The translations under genes and the position numbers were made by a program. The notes under the pieces were generated by a model. It ran no database searches and had not been told where the DNA came from. It saw only the letters and a list, made by a program, of their open reading frames with translations. A stretch of DNA of 64,000 nucleotides from Dehalococcoidia bacterium (lineage in GTDB: Bacteria; Chloroflexota; Dehalococcoidia; Tepidiformales; Tepidiformaceae): positions 1 through 64,000 of the forward strand of contig JADZEI010000032.1 of NCBI GenBank assembly GCA_020850615.1, in the 5' to 3' direction. The stretch's first letter is position 1, and every line of letters begins with the position of its first letter. Below, piece after piece: positions 17,184-25,453 of this stretch.

Positions 17184-17954
17184 ATGATGCCACCGATCCT
17201 TGACGAACCGAGCGGGATACACCACGATACCAATACAGCCCCGGTTGCTTCGACGGCCGGGCTCGAGGCTCCCGAGAGGGAGCCTCTTCGCGTTAACGTC
17301 TACGTTGACGGATTCAACCTCTACTTCGGCTGCCTTGAAAACACCCCTTATCGCTGGCTGGATATCTCGCAGCTCGTGCGGAATCTTCTGCAACCGATGC
17401 TCGGCGACTTCACCCTCAACCGGATTCGCTACTTCACCGCGCGCGTATCGGATCGTCCTGAGTCGCCCGGATCGTCACTACGCCAGTTGACCTATCTGCG
17501 GGCGCTCGGAAGCATCTCGACTCTCTCGCTGCATCTGGGGCAGTTCAAGACCAACAAACGGAGTTACAAGCTGGCAGATGGATCTGGATTCGCGGAAGTA
17601 ATCCGCAGCGAGGAAAAGGGATCCGACGTCAACCTCGCCTCATACCTCATTATCGACGCTGTCGACCACTGCTACGACGTTGCCCTCGTTATCTCGAATG
17701 ACACCGACCTCGTCCTCCCAATCGAGCTGACCAGGCAGCGGTTCGCCGTCGCGATTGGTGTGTCGGCGCCGTGCTACTTTCGCAACCGGCGCCCAATGGC
17801 TGACTTGGAGCGGGTCTCGGACTTCCAGGTGCATATCAGGCCGGAGCACAAGCAGTTGCTCGCCGCGAGCCAGTTCCCCGTGAGGGTTGAGTCGGCGCAT
17901 GGCGGCGCGGTTGTACGGCCGGAGCGATGGGCACCACAATCGCGATCCGGATGA
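17184..17954 (+). CDS. NYN (PIN-like) domain protein, LabA type
   Basis: A 256-residue protein. After a poorly conserved 35-residue lead, VNVYVDGFNLYFG opens an NYN domain, a PIN-related metal-dependent RNase fold. Asp residues recur at VYVDGFN, EEKGSDVNLASYLIIDA and ISNDTDLVLPI, the usual catalytic cluster. The C-terminal 50 residues look unstructured. Base composition is clearly lower in GC than the neighbours, hinting at transfer. It faces the helicase-nuclease across 194 bases, suggesting a shared defence-type locus; that link is inference. Confidence 0.85.
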   Translation: MMPPILDEPSGIHHDTNTAPVASTAGLEAPEREPLRVNVYVDGFNLYFGCLENTPYRWLDISQLVRNLLQPMLGDFTLNRIRYFTARVSDRPESPGSSLRQLTYLRALGSISTLSLHLGQFKTNKRSYKLADGSGFAEVIRSEEKGSDVNLASYLIIDAVDHCYDVALVISNDTDLVLPIELTRQRFAVAIGVSAPCYFRNRRPMADLERVSDFQVHIRPEHKQLLAASQFPVRVESAHGGAVVRPERWAPQSRSG

Positions 17955-17966
17955 CCCTTCCGCAGG

Positions 17967-18965
17967 TCAGGCCACGGCGCGGAGGTGGGGGGTGGCGCGG
18001 TAGCCGAGGTGGCGGACGACGGCGACCATCTCTTCCACACGCACACGGTCGCGTTCGAAGCGGATGGTGGCTTCCTGGGTGCGTTCGTCGACCTCGACAT
18101 CGAGCACGCCGGGGAGCTTGGCCAGGGAGCGGCCGATGAGGTACTCGCCGCCGGTGCCGGGTTCGAGGCCGAACAGGCGGAGGGTGGCGAAGATCACCTC
18201 GTCGTGCGACGGGAGCGGGGCGGCGAACTCGCCGCGCTCGCGGATGGCGACGCTGTAGCGCACCTCCGGGCCGAACCCCTCCATCGAGACGAGCCAGGCA
18301 TCGGCGGCGAACTGGACGCCGCCGGCGCGCCGGAGCGAGAGGCTGCGCTTCCCGGCGGCGAGCTCGGCGAGGCCGCTGGCATCGGCGGTGAGGTGGTGGA
18401 GCGAGGCCTCCGCCAGCGCCTCGATCGGGATGCCGAAGAGCGCGGCGGCCGCGGCGTTGGCGGTGACCACGTCGCCTTCGGGGCCGACGATCAGGAGCGC
18501 GTCGTGGCTCATTTCGAACAGCCGGGCGACGTGCCGTTCGCCGTGGGCGAGCGCGCGGGCGCCGTCGTAGCGGTCCATGGCGTTGCGGATGGCGCGGGCG
18601 AGCTGGGCGGGCCAGACCTCGACCTTCACGAGCGCGTCATCGGCGCCCGAGCGGCGGAGCATCTGCTCGTTGGAGGCGGGGTCCGGCCCGGCGAGGAGCA
18701 GCATCGGCATCGCCCAGCCGCAGGCGCGGAGCGTCCGCGTCACGGAGTCTCCGGCCCAGCCGTCGAGGTTGTGGTCGATGAGGCAGACATCGTAGCCGGG
18801 GTTGTCGTTGGTGAGGGCGACGTGTGGCGAGGGATGCCACTCAAGGTAGTAGGTGCGGTCGGGTACGAGCTCGAGCAGTCCCCGGATGAGGACATGGGCT
18901 TCTTCGTCGTCGTCGATGAGCAGGACCCTGATGACGCCATCGCCCAGGGTGTCCGCGATCGCCAT
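17967..18965 (-). CDS. REC-PAS protein with a C-terminal HMA-like domain
   Basis: A 332-residue protein with three parts. Residues about 12-125 are a receiver: VLLIDDDEEAH, phospho-acceptor Asp in YDVCLIDHNLDGW. Residues about 145-250 are PAS-like: LFEMSHDALLIVGPEGDVVTANAAAAALFG. Residues about 265-330 (LAKLPGVLDVEVDERTQEA, then VEEMVAVVRHLGYRA) fit the heavy-metal-associated ferredoxin-like fold but lack the metal-binding CxxC. There is no kinase or DNA-binding output. The combination is unusual and the role unknown; it may be a signalling adaptor. Divergent from the aldolase gene. Confidence 0.8.
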   Translation of the reverse strand: MAIADTLGDGVIRVLLIDDDEEAHVLIRGLLELVPDRTYYLEWHPSPHVALTNDNPGYDVCLIDHNLDGWAGDSVTRTLRACGWAMPMLLLAGPDPASNEQMLRRSGADDALVKVEVWPAQLARAIRNAMDRYDGARALAHGERHVARLFEMSHDALLIVGPEGDVVTANAAAAALFGIPIEALAEASLHHLTADASGLAELAAGKRSLSLRRAGGVQFAADAWLVSMEGFGPEVRYSVAIRERGEFAAPLPSHDEVIFATLRLFGLEPGTGGEYLIGRSLAKLPGVLDVEVDERTQEATIRFERDRVRVEEMVAVVRHLGYRATPHLRAVA

Positions 18966-19076
18966 GACGCCGGCCTCCTTGGCGCTGCGTGCAGCACCAG
19001 TTGGTTAATCGGCAGTGGGAGCGCGCAACGAAGGGGCCGGGGGTGTCGAATGTGGGACTCCCAACGGCCCTTGCGT

Positions 19077-19082
19077 ACACTG
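19077..19082 (+). promoter_or_regulatory. Possible -10 for the class II aldolase gene
   Basis: TACACT in the 215-base divergent gap would give a leader of about 90 bases before the ATG at 19181. No clear -35 is seen. Confidence 0.3.
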
Positions 19083-19180
19083 GGGCCGGGAGGAGGCCAA
19101 CGGGCCCGATTTTGGCAAGACCAAGGATCCCCCAAGAGAGGCGCGCACGGCCCTCGGCAGCGCGGCGTGGTTCCCCGAAA

Positions 19181-19801
19181 ATGACGCTCATGGACATCCC
19201 GGCACCCGTGATGAACAGCTTCCAGGAGGTTGGCCGCGACCTCTACCAGCTCGGGCTGGTGACGAGCCACGGCGGCAACCTGAGCATCCGCGACGGCAGC
19301 GCGATGTGGATCACCGGCACGGGGACGATGCTCGGCCGGCTGAAGGAGCGCCACATCGCGCGGGTGTTCGCCGATGGTGCCCACGCGGGGCCCACGCCTT
19401 CGAGCGACACGATGCTGCACACGGCGGTGTACGCGCTCACGGGCGCCGGCGCGGTGGTCCACGCCCACCCGCGGCACGCGATCGCGCTCTCGTTCGAAAC
19501 CACGACGTTCACGCCGGAGGACTTCGAAGGGAAGCTGCACCTGCAGGACGTGCCGGTCATCGAGCAGGGGACGGCGCAGCTCGAGCGGGTCGCCGGGGCG
19601 CTGCAGTCGCGGCTGGTGGTGCTCCTGCGGGGGCACGGCGCCTACGCGCGGGGGGCCACCCTCTGGGAGGCGCTGCACTGGATCACGGCGCTCGAAGAGA
19701 GCGCGCAGATCGCGGTGATCCGCCGCACGCTGGCGGCGGCGCGCCCGGTCGAGGAGCTCGACGGCGCGGGCATCGTCGGTGAGAGCGTCCAGTCCTACTA
19801 A
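19181..19801 (+). CDS. Class II aldolase/adducin family protein
   Basis: A 206-residue zinc-type aldolase or epimerase related to L-fuculose-phosphate aldolase. LVTSHGGNLSIRDG is the phosphate-binding opening; the zinc ligands lie in VVHAHPRHAIAL and in LLRGHGAYARG; an acidic residue near TPSSDTMLH fits the catalytic position. The substrate is not evident from context. The start is uncertain: ATG at 19181 and 19190 are both possible and neither has a Shine-Dalgarno. The longer frame upstream is divergent noise. Confidence 0.87.
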   Translation: MTLMDIPAPVMNSFQEVGRDLYQLGLVTSHGGNLSIRDGSAMWITGTGTMLGRLKERHIARVFADGAHAGPTPSSDTMLHTAVYALTGAGAVVHAHPRHAIALSFETTTFTPEDFEGKLHLQDVPVIEQGTAQLERVAGALQSRLVVLLRGHGAYARGATLWEALHWITALEESAQIAVIRRTLAAARPVEELDGAGIVGESVQSY

Positions 19802-19850
19802 CCGGTGAACGCGGGCCCGCCGGTCCATTCCGGGGCGCGGCGTGGGGGCG

Positions 19851-19856
19851 GATACT
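19851..19856 (+). promoter_or_regulatory. -10-like element, leaderless start of ABC ATPase
   Basis: GATACT ends 6 bases before the ATG at 19863. The first base departs from TANNNT. Confidence 0.4.
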
Positions 19857-19862
19857 GGTGAC

Positions 19863-20759
19863 ATGACCGCCGCGATCGAATGCGTCGAACTGACCCGGCG
19901 TTATGGCGACCACACCGCGCTCGACCGGCTGAACCTCTCGGTCCGCGAAGGCGAGATGCTCGGGTTCCTGGGTCCGAACGGCGCAGGGAAGAGCACCACC
20001 ATCCGGCTGCTCCTCGACCTGATCCGGCCGACATCGGGCCACGCGCGCGTGCTGGGGCACGACTGCCAGCGCGAATCGGAGCAGGTGCGCCGCCTGATCG
20101 GCTACCTGCCGGGCGACCTGCGGCTCTGGGGCAACATGACCGGGCAGGGCACGGCGGACTTCTTCGCGGGTGTGGGCCACCGGGCGGCGGACCCGGCCTG
20201 GACGCGGGAGCTGGCCGGGCGGCTGGAGCTGGACCTGGGCAAGCGCGTCTCCGCGTATTCGAAGGGGAACCGGCAGAAGCTCGGAATCCTCGTGGCGCTG
20301 CTGCACCGCCCGCGCGTGCTCCTGCTCGACGAACCGACATCCGGGCTGGACCCGCTCGTCCAGCGCGTCGCCTGGGACCTGCTGCGGGACGAAGTGCGGC
20401 GCGGGACGACCGTGTTCTTCTCGTCGCACGTGCTGAGCGAAGTGGAGCAGGTCTGCGAGCGGGTCGCGGTGCTGCGCGAGGGGCGGCTCGTGGCGGTCGA
20501 GGAGATCGCGCGGATGAAGGCGCGGGCGGTGCGCCACGTGGAGGTGACGTTCGCCGGCGCGGCGCCGGAGCCCGGCGCCATCGCCGCCCCGAACGCGCGG
20601 GAGCTGCGCCGCGAGCCGCGGACCATCGAGTTCGAGGTCTCGGGCGACTTCGACGCGTTCCTGAAGGCGCTGGCGCACCACACCGTGGCCGACCTGCGCA
20701 CGGAGCAGCCCTCGCTCGACGAGATCCTGCTGCGCTACTACGAGGAGGTGGCCGCGTGA
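19863..20759 (+). CDS. ABC transporter ATP-binding protein
   Basis: A 298-residue ABC-2-type export ATPase. Walker A is LGPNGAGKSTTIR, the signature region reads YSKGNRQKLGI (SKGN in place of LSGG), Walker B is VLLLDEPTSGLDP, and the switch His is in FFSSHVLSEVEQ. A C-terminal domain of about 80 residues follows, as in drug and antibiotic exporters. The start MTAAIECVEL follows a -10-like hexamer by 6 bases. The stop overlaps the permease GTG (GTGA). Substrate unknown. Confidence 0.93.
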   Translation: MTAAIECVELTRRYGDHTALDRLNLSVREGEMLGFLGPNGAGKSTTIRLLLDLIRPTSGHARVLGHDCQRESEQVRRLIGYLPGDLRLWGNMTGQGTADFFAGVGHRAADPAWTRELAGRLELDLGKRVSAYSKGNRQKLGILVALLHRPRVLLLDEPTSGLDPLVQRVAWDLLRDEVRRGTTVFFSSHVLSEVEQVCERVAVLREGRLVAVEEIARMKARAVRHVEVTFAGAAPEPGAIAAPNARELRREPRTIEFEVSGDFDAFLKALAHHTVADLRTEQPSLDEILLRYYEEVAA

Positions 20760-21640
20760 ACCGCCTGCCGCTCGTTGCCAAGACGCTGCGGGACTACCGC
20801 GTCTCCGTGGTCGCGATTGGGCTCACTATCGTCCTCATGGCGCTCGTGGTGATGCTCGTGTACCCGACCTACAGCGAGGCGCTCGCGGACATGGAGGTGC
20901 CGGCCGGGTTCGAAGGGTTCATCGGCGAAGCCGGGGACTGGTCGTCGCCGGCGGGGTTCCTTGCGGCCGAGTTCTTTTCCTGGATCCCGCTGGTGCTCAT
21001 CGTCCTCGCGATCATCGCCGGGACGGGCGCGGTGGCGGGCGAGGAAGCGGCCGGGACGATGGACCTGCTCCTCGCGCAGCCGGTCTCGCGGCGGCGCTAC
21101 CTGCTGGAGCGCTTCGCGGGGATCGCGCTCGCCGTGACGCTGGCGGCGGCGTTCGCGCTGCCCGGGTTCGCCATTGGCAAGCTCGCCATCGGCTACGACG
21201 TCTCGTACTGGCGGATGACCCAGGCGACCGTGAACATGCTGCCGGTGACGTACCTGTTCGTGGCGCTGGCGCTGCTGGGGAGCTCCGCGCTGCCGGGGCG
21301 GGGCGCGGCGACGATGCTCTCCGTGGGCGTGGTGGTGCTCGCGTACTTCCTCTACAGCATCGGCGCGGCGGTCGAAGCGCTGGACTGGATGGCGAAGGTC
21401 ACGCCGTTCTACTGGTCCGACAACAGCCGCGTGCTGGCCCACGGGTTCGACTGGCTGCGAGCAGGCGTGCTGCTGGCGGTCGCGGGCGTGCTGCTCGCGC
21501 TGGCGGTGGTGGCGTTCGAACGGCGGGATATCGCCTCGACCGGACGCGCATTCCGGCCATGGGCGGCGCTGCGCCGCGGCCGCGCACGCGAGGACGCGCC
21601 CGGGCACCGGACGGCCACGACGCCGGCCCACGACCGCTGA
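20756..21640 (+). CDS. ABC-2 type transporter permease
   Basis: A 294-residue membrane protein with about six transmembrane helices, starting VNRLPLVAKTLRDYR at a GTG that overlaps the ATPase stop. ALAIIAGTGAVAGEEAAGTMDLLLAQPVSRRRYL is the hallmark ABC-2 cytoplasmic segment (EE, GT, LL, P, SR). A large extracytoplasmic loop between helices 1 and 2 holds YSEALADMEVPAGFEGFIGE. It forms an exporter with the preceding ATPase. The tail is Arg/His-rich. Confidence 0.9.
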   Translation: MNRLPLVAKTLRDYRVSVVAIGLTIVLMALVVMLVYPTYSEALADMEVPAGFEGFIGEAGDWSSPAGFLAAEFFSWIPLVLIVLAIIAGTGAVAGEEAAGTMDLLLAQPVSRRRYLLERFAGIALAVTLAAAFALPGFAIGKLAIGYDVSYWRMTQATVNMLPVTYLFVALALLGSSALPGRGAATMLSVGVVVLAYFLYSIGAAVEALDWMAKVTPFYWSDNSRVLAHGFDWLRAGVLLAVAGVLLALAVVAFERRDIASTGRAFRPWAALRRGRAREDAPGHRTATTPAHDR

Positions 21641-21741
21641 TCCGCTGCAGGAGTGTGAAGGCGGCTACAGCGGCCGGACCTGCGTGTGCTGCACGGTCGA
21701 AGGGCGGCACCGCCGCGCCACCCCCGCGCAGGAGTCCCCCC

Positions 21742-22059
21742 ATGCAGGTCCTCATCGTCACCTTCAAGCTCGCCGGCATCACTCCAGAGGAGTACGCCGC
21801 CCGCTGCGACGAGATCGCGCCCGTGTTCGCGGCGATCCCCGGCCTCGTTTCGAAGACGTGGCTCGCCGACCCGGCGACGAATACGTACGGCGGCGTCTAC
21901 GAGTTCACGGACCGCGCGGCCGTCGATGCGTACTTCGGCGGCGACGTCTTCGCCATGGCGAAGGCGAACCCGGGGTTCGCGGACCTCCAGGTCCACGTCT
22001 TCGGGACGTTCGCGGCGCCGGGCCGGGTGACGCGGGCGGAGCGGAAGATGGCCGCCTGA
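21742..22059 (+). CDS. YdhR-like putative monooxygenase/ABM domain protein
   Basis: A 105-residue ferredoxin-like alpha-beta barrel protein: MQVLIVTFKLAGITPEEYAARCDEIAPVF, IPGLVSKTWLADPATNTYGGVYEF, AVDAYFGGDVFAMAKANPGF. This matches the YdhR family, whose biochemical role is unproved. CAGGAG lies about 7 bases before the ATG. It may be co-transcribed with the exporter 101 bases upstream, but a separate unit is as likely. Convergent with thiamine pyrophosphokinase. Confidence 0.8.
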   Translation: MQVLIVTFKLAGITPEEYAARCDEIAPVFAAIPGLVSKTWLADPATNTYGGVYEFTDRAAVDAYFGGDVFAMAKANPGFADLQVHVFGTFAAPGRVTRAERKMAA

Positions 22060-22061
22060 CC

Positions 22062-22697
22062 TCAGCTCGAGTGCGATTCGACCCAGCGCCCGCGGAAGAG
22101 CAGCAGCTCGCCGCGGGCGACCTGGATGCGCGCGGGCGGGTGCGCGACTTCGTTGTGGACGCCGTAAGGGCTGAAGCGCAGCGGGTAGTCGTGCAGGTCC
22201 CAGCGCAGGCCGTGCGTGGTGACGCCCTCGCAGGGGCTCACGGCGACGAGCGAGACGACCGTCCCGGGCCGGGCATCGACCACGGCCTCGCCGTCGACCA
22301 GGCTGACTTCGAAGAGGTCGTCGTGGATGCGAACGTCGGCCTTGCCGCGAAAGAGCGGGATGACCGACAGGTTCGCGAGCGCGTGGTCGGCACGGCCGCC
22401 GCCCGCGGCGAGGACGTCGACGCGCGCGGCGCCCCGGGCGAGGCAGAAGAGGATGGCCTTCTGCAGGTCCGTCGTGTCGAGGTCGTGGATGCGGTGGAGG
22501 CGGGAGGGGTGGACGCGGCCGCGGGCGTCGTCGCTGACCGAATCGAGGTCGCCGACGACGGCATCGACCGTCACACCGGCGGCGAGGGCCTTATCGACGC
22601 CGCCATCGGCAGCGACGAGGAGGCCGGCGCCCGCGCAGACCTCGGCGACGAGCTCGCTGGTGGGCAGTTCGCCGTTGGCGAAGACGACCGCGCGCAT
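22062..22697 (-). CDS. Thiamine pyrophosphokinase
   Basis: A 211-residue enzyme that converts thiamine to thiamine diphosphate. Motifs: VVFANGELP, LVAADGGVDKAL, AVVGDLDSVS (Asp cluster for ATP and magnesium), and DLDTTDLQKAILFCLARGA. The C-terminal half is the beta-rich thiamine-binding domain (GTVVSLVAVSPCEGVTTHGLRWDLHDYPL). The start MRAVVFANGE is the family's usual point; the longer frame runs antisense to the nuclease gene. Divergent from the secreted nuclease at 22785. Confidence 0.9.
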   Translation of the reverse strand: MRAVVFANGELPTSELVAEVCAGAGLLVAADGGVDKALAAGVTVDAVVGDLDSVSDDARGRVHPSRLHRIHDLDTTDLQKAILFCLARGAARVDVLAAGGGRADHALANLSVIPLFRGKADVRIHDDLFEVSLVDGEAVVDARPGTVVSLVAVSPCEGVTTHGLRWDLHDYPLRFSPYGVHNEVAHPPARIQVARGELLLFRGRWVESHSS

Positions 22698-22772
22698 CGC
22701 GGTGATACTGCGCCCGGCCACGCTTGAGGGGAAGCGTCCGGGTCGCGACGGGAGCTGACCCGGGTGGCGCGG

Positions 22773-22778
22773 TAGGAT
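22773..22778 (+). promoter_or_regulatory. -10 element, leaderless start of nuclease gene
   Basis: TAGGAT ends 6 bases before the ATG at 22785. Confidence 0.6.
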
Positions 22779-22784
22779 GCGCCG

Positions 22785-23282
22785 ATGCGTGTGCTCTTCG
22801 TTGCCGCGGCGGTCCTGCTCGGGATGTCCGCGCAGGCCTGCGTGCCGCTGGAAAGCGAGACCATCACCGGCGAGCTGCCCCCGTGCGAGTGGGCGGACGT
22901 CGTGAGCGTGACCGACGGCGACACGATCGTGGTGGAGCTCGATGGGCGCGAGGAGCGGGTGCGCTACATCGGCATCGACACGCCGGAGACGGGCGGGTTC
23001 CAGCAGGCGGAGCCGCTGGGCAAGGAAGCGACGGCGCGCAACCGGGAGCTGCTCGACGACGGTCGCGTCTGCCTGGAGAAGGACGTCAGCGAGACGGACC
23101 GGTTCGGGCGCCTGCTGCGCTACCCGTGGCTCGAAGACGGGCGGATGGTGAGCACGGTCCTGCTGGACGAGGGGCTCGCGGAGGTGGTGGAGTTCCCCCC
23201 GGACCTCAAGTACCACGAGTCGCTGCTCGACCCGGCGCAGTGGGACGCGCAGGCAGCGGAGCTCGGGATCTGGGGCGAATAG
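22785..23282 (+). CDS. Secreted thermonuclease (SNase) family protein
   Basis: A 165-residue staphylococcal-nuclease-like protein. Residues 1-19 form a signal peptide ending AQAC, compatible with a lipobox (C19). The SNase core follows: VVSVTDGDTIVVELDG, RVRYIGIDTPE (catalytic Arg and Asp region), GKEATARNRELL, and the second conserved Arg in DRFGRLLRYPWL. It probably degrades extracellular nucleic acid. ATG at 22785 follows a -10 by 6 bases. The convergent sortase gene ends 5 bases away. Confidence 0.88.
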   Translation: MRVLFVAAAVLLGMSAQACVPLESETITGELPPCEWADVVSVTDGDTIVVELDGREERVRYIGIDTPETGGFQQAEPLGKEATARNRELLDDGRVCLEKDVSETDRFGRLLRYPWLEDGRMVSTVLLDEGLAEVVEFPPDLKYHESLLDPAQWDAQAAELGIWGE

Positions 23283-23287
23283 GGCGG

Positions 23288-23974
23288 CTATTCGATGACG
23301 CGCCGGGCGACGACGACGTCGCGCTGGAGATAGGTGCCGGGGCCGCCGGGATAGAGCCGCTGGAGCTCGCCGCCGCAGGTGATGAGCGTGATCCACTCCT
23401 CGCCTTCGGGCTTGTTCTGCGGCCAGATGATGTCGCCCATGGGAATGTTGTTCGCGTCGTAGCGGGTCACGCGGATGACGACATAGCGGTACTCGCGGCC
23501 GTCTTCCATCTGGATGACGATCTCGTCGTCGCCATCGGGGCGGAGGGTGGCGAGCTTGTTGAACGGCCCGATGATGTTCGGGTAGTAGTCCACGTGCGCG
23601 GAGAAGACGGCGTTCCCGCCGAAGCCGGGCTTGTCGTAGATGTCGTACCAGCCGGTGTTGTACGGGTCGTGCGGGACATCGAGGCGGTTATCCGGCAGGA
23701 GGCCGATGTTCTCGATCTTCGAGCTGACTTCGAGCTGGGGGATCTTCAGGAGCGTAACCGCGCCGTCGTAAGGGGGTGGCGTGGGCGTGGCCGTGGGTGT
23801 TGCCTCGGGCTCCGTGGTCAGCGTCGGCGTGGGCGTGGCCTGGAGGTCGAAGGTGGTGGGGACGGGCTCGGCCGCGCTGGTATCGCCGCCGTCCTGGTTC
23901 GCGACGAAGCCATAGGCGAGCAAAGCCAGCCCGGCCACGAACGACACAACGGCAAGGACGCGGAGGGTTTTCAT
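23288..23974 (-). CDS. Class E/F-type sortase, first copy
   Basis: A 228-residue membrane-anchored transpeptidase. One N-terminal transmembrane helix (about 6-24), a Thr-Pro stalk (38-68), and a sortase barrel from about 70. The catalytic triad is readable: His127 (FSAHVDYY), Cys200 (TLITCGG) and Arg218 (QRDVVVARR). Sortases attach surface proteins to the wall or to other proteins. GAGAGGCAG lies upstream of the ATG. A second sortase with the same architecture lies 567 bases away on the same strand, and a candidate substrate lies beyond it. Confidence 0.88.
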   Translation of the reverse strand: MKTLRVLAVVSFVAGLALLAYGFVANQDGGDTSAAEPVPTTFDLQATPTPTLTTEPEATPTATPTPPPYDGAVTLLKIPQLEVSSKIENIGLLPDNRLDVPHDPYNTGWYDIYDKPGFGGNAVFSAHVDYYPNIIGPFNKLATLRPDGDDEIVIQMEDGREYRYVVIRVTRYDANNIPMGDIIWPQNKPEGEEWITLITCGGELQRLYPGGPGTYLQRDVVVARRVIE

Positions 23975-24541
23975 GCGATAGCAGCTGCCTCTCTTAGCTT
24001 ATACGGCAGAAGGGGTGGGTGGGATAAAGCGGGGCGGGGCGGCTGTCGGCTGTCGGCTGTCGGGCAGGATGGCGGGGCCCTCATCCCCCGGCCCCTTCTC
24101 CCGTGCGCGGGAGACACGATGGCAAAGGGCCAGGATGGTGGATGAAAATCGACTTTCGTCAGGGAGAGGCAACGAATAGCGAATCCAGATGCCCGGAACT
24201 ACGGCGCTATTTTCAGAGCAGAAGGGGAGCTCCGCGCTGGCGCGAGGCCGCGGTGCCGGGGCGCGGCCGAGCGCTCCCGATTGGTCGCGCCACTGATGGC
24301 GGTGTCGCACCGGCCACGGGTGTAGCCCGGGCCCCTGGTGGGCCCTGGCGGCAGCTCACGGACGTACCACCGATAGGTCACCAACGGCCGGTGCTGCGAG
24401 GGCGGGAGCGCAGCGACCGGCCGGCTCGTGGCGCGAGGTGCGTCGCGGGCGGCGACGCACGCTGCGCGCAGGGCAGATGTGCCGGGGCGCGAATGGGCGT
24501 GACCCAGGCTAATAACTGATGACCGATGACTGGTAACTGGC
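23975..24541. other. Intergenic region with repeat modules, no gene seen
   Basis: The 567 bases between the two sortase genes hold tandem CGGCTGTCGG units (24041-24061), a REP-like hairpin around 24087-24115, a GGTGCCGGGGCGCGGC stretch near 24252, and a GATGACCGATGACTGG repeat at the end. Frames on both strands are short and lack family features. Confidence 0.6.
24508..24541. repeat. AACTGATGAC/TGGTAACTGG repeat, copy 1
   Basis: Degenerate tandem AACTGATGAC, CGATGAC and TGGTAACTGG units abut the stop codon of the second sortase. The same units recur at 25418-25452 next to the surface-protein stop. Lower GC than the surroundings. Confidence 0.65.
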
Positions 24542-25228
24542 CTATTCGACGCGCTTCGCGACCACGACCAGTCGGTCCGGATAGGTGCCCGGGACGTTGC
24601 TGGAGAGGCGCTGGATGGTGCCGTCGCAGGTGATGAGCGTGACCCACTGCTCGCCGGCGGGGCGGTCGCCGGGCCAGACGACGTCGCCCATCGGGATCGT
24701 CGCTTCATCGAACACCTGGATCCTGATCACGACGTAGCGGTACTCGGTGCCGTTGTCCATGGCGACCTGGATGTCGGCGCCCGGTGCGATGGACCCGAGC
24801 GCCCAGAACGGCCCCTGGATGCGGGGCCAGTAGTCCTTGTGCGCGGCGAACACGGCGTTCCCGTCGAACCCGGGCTTGCCGTAGCCCTCGATCTCGTACC
24901 AGCCGGTGTTCAGCGGGTCCTCAGGGACAGCGAGCTGGCCGTTCGCCATGAGCCCGATCGCCTCGATCGCGGAATCGACCTCGAGCGACGGGATGCGAAG
25001 CCGCGCGACGGCACCGTCGTAGGGAGGCGGGGTTGGCGTGGCCGTCGCCGCGACTTCGGTGGGCGATAACGGAGCGGTGGGCGTCGGCGTTGGCGTGGCG
25101 ACGAACTCGGTCCGCGTCGGCGGGGGCGTGGCGGGCTGGCTGTCCCCCGTGCGCGCGGCCAGGCCGAGCGCGACGATAGCCACGCCTGCCGCGAAGGAGG
25201 CCACTGCCAGGACCCGCAAGACGTTCAC
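24542..25228 (-). CDS. Class E/F-type sortase, second copy
   Basis: A 228-residue paralogue of the sortase at 23288: N-terminal helix (about 6-25), Thr-Pro stalk (38-68, longer TPTPTP runs), and sortase domain with His130 (FAAHKDYW), Cys201 (TLITCDG) and Arg219 (DRLVVVAKR). Both share IPMGD, YRYVVIR and the VPxDPxNTGWY segment. The GTG start gives an N-terminus (VNVLRVLAVASFAAG) that aligns with copy one and has CGGAG upstream; the longer frame is rejected. Probably a local duplication with divergent specificity. Confidence 0.87.
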   Translation of the reverse strand: MNVLRVLAVASFAAGVAIVALGLAARTGDSQPATPPPTRTEFVATPTPTPTAPLSPTEVAATATPTPPPYDGAVARLRIPSLEVDSAIEAIGLMANGQLAVPEDPLNTGWYEIEGYGKPGFDGNAVFAAHKDYWPRIQGPFWALGSIAPGADIQVAMDNGTEYRYVVIRIQVFDEATIPMGDVVWPGDRPAGEQWVTLITCDGTIQRLSSNVPGTYPDRLVVVAKRVE

Positions 25229-25417
25229 ATCGTGCTCCGCTGCATCGCGCGGGGTGATGGTAGCACCCCGGTGCGGCTGTCGGCTGTCGGCGAGGATGGC
25301 GCGGCACGTCGCGGTCGCGGGCTGGCGCGGGGCGGCAGTGCCGGGGCGCGCCCTGCCCTTCCTCACGGTCGGGCTACTGATGTGCAGCGCCCAAGGCACG
25401 GCAGGCACGCGCCCCCG

Positions 25418-25452
25418 GCTGATAACTGATGACTGGTAACTGGCAACTGGCC
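25418..25452. repeat. AACTGATGAC/TGGTAACTGG repeat, copy 2
   Basis: ATAACTGATGAC, TGGTAACTGG and CAACTGGCC units abut the stop of the surface protein, matching 24508-24541. A CGGCTGTCGGCTGTCGG module at 25268 also matches the first copy's flank at 24041. Confidence 0.65.
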
Positions 25453-25453
25453 C

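Noticed and set aside
20756-22059. Exporter, YdhR-like and thiamine genes as one functional operon
   Set aside because: The YdhR-like gene is 101 bases from the permease and has its own ribosome site; thiamine pyrophosphokinase is on the opposite strand.
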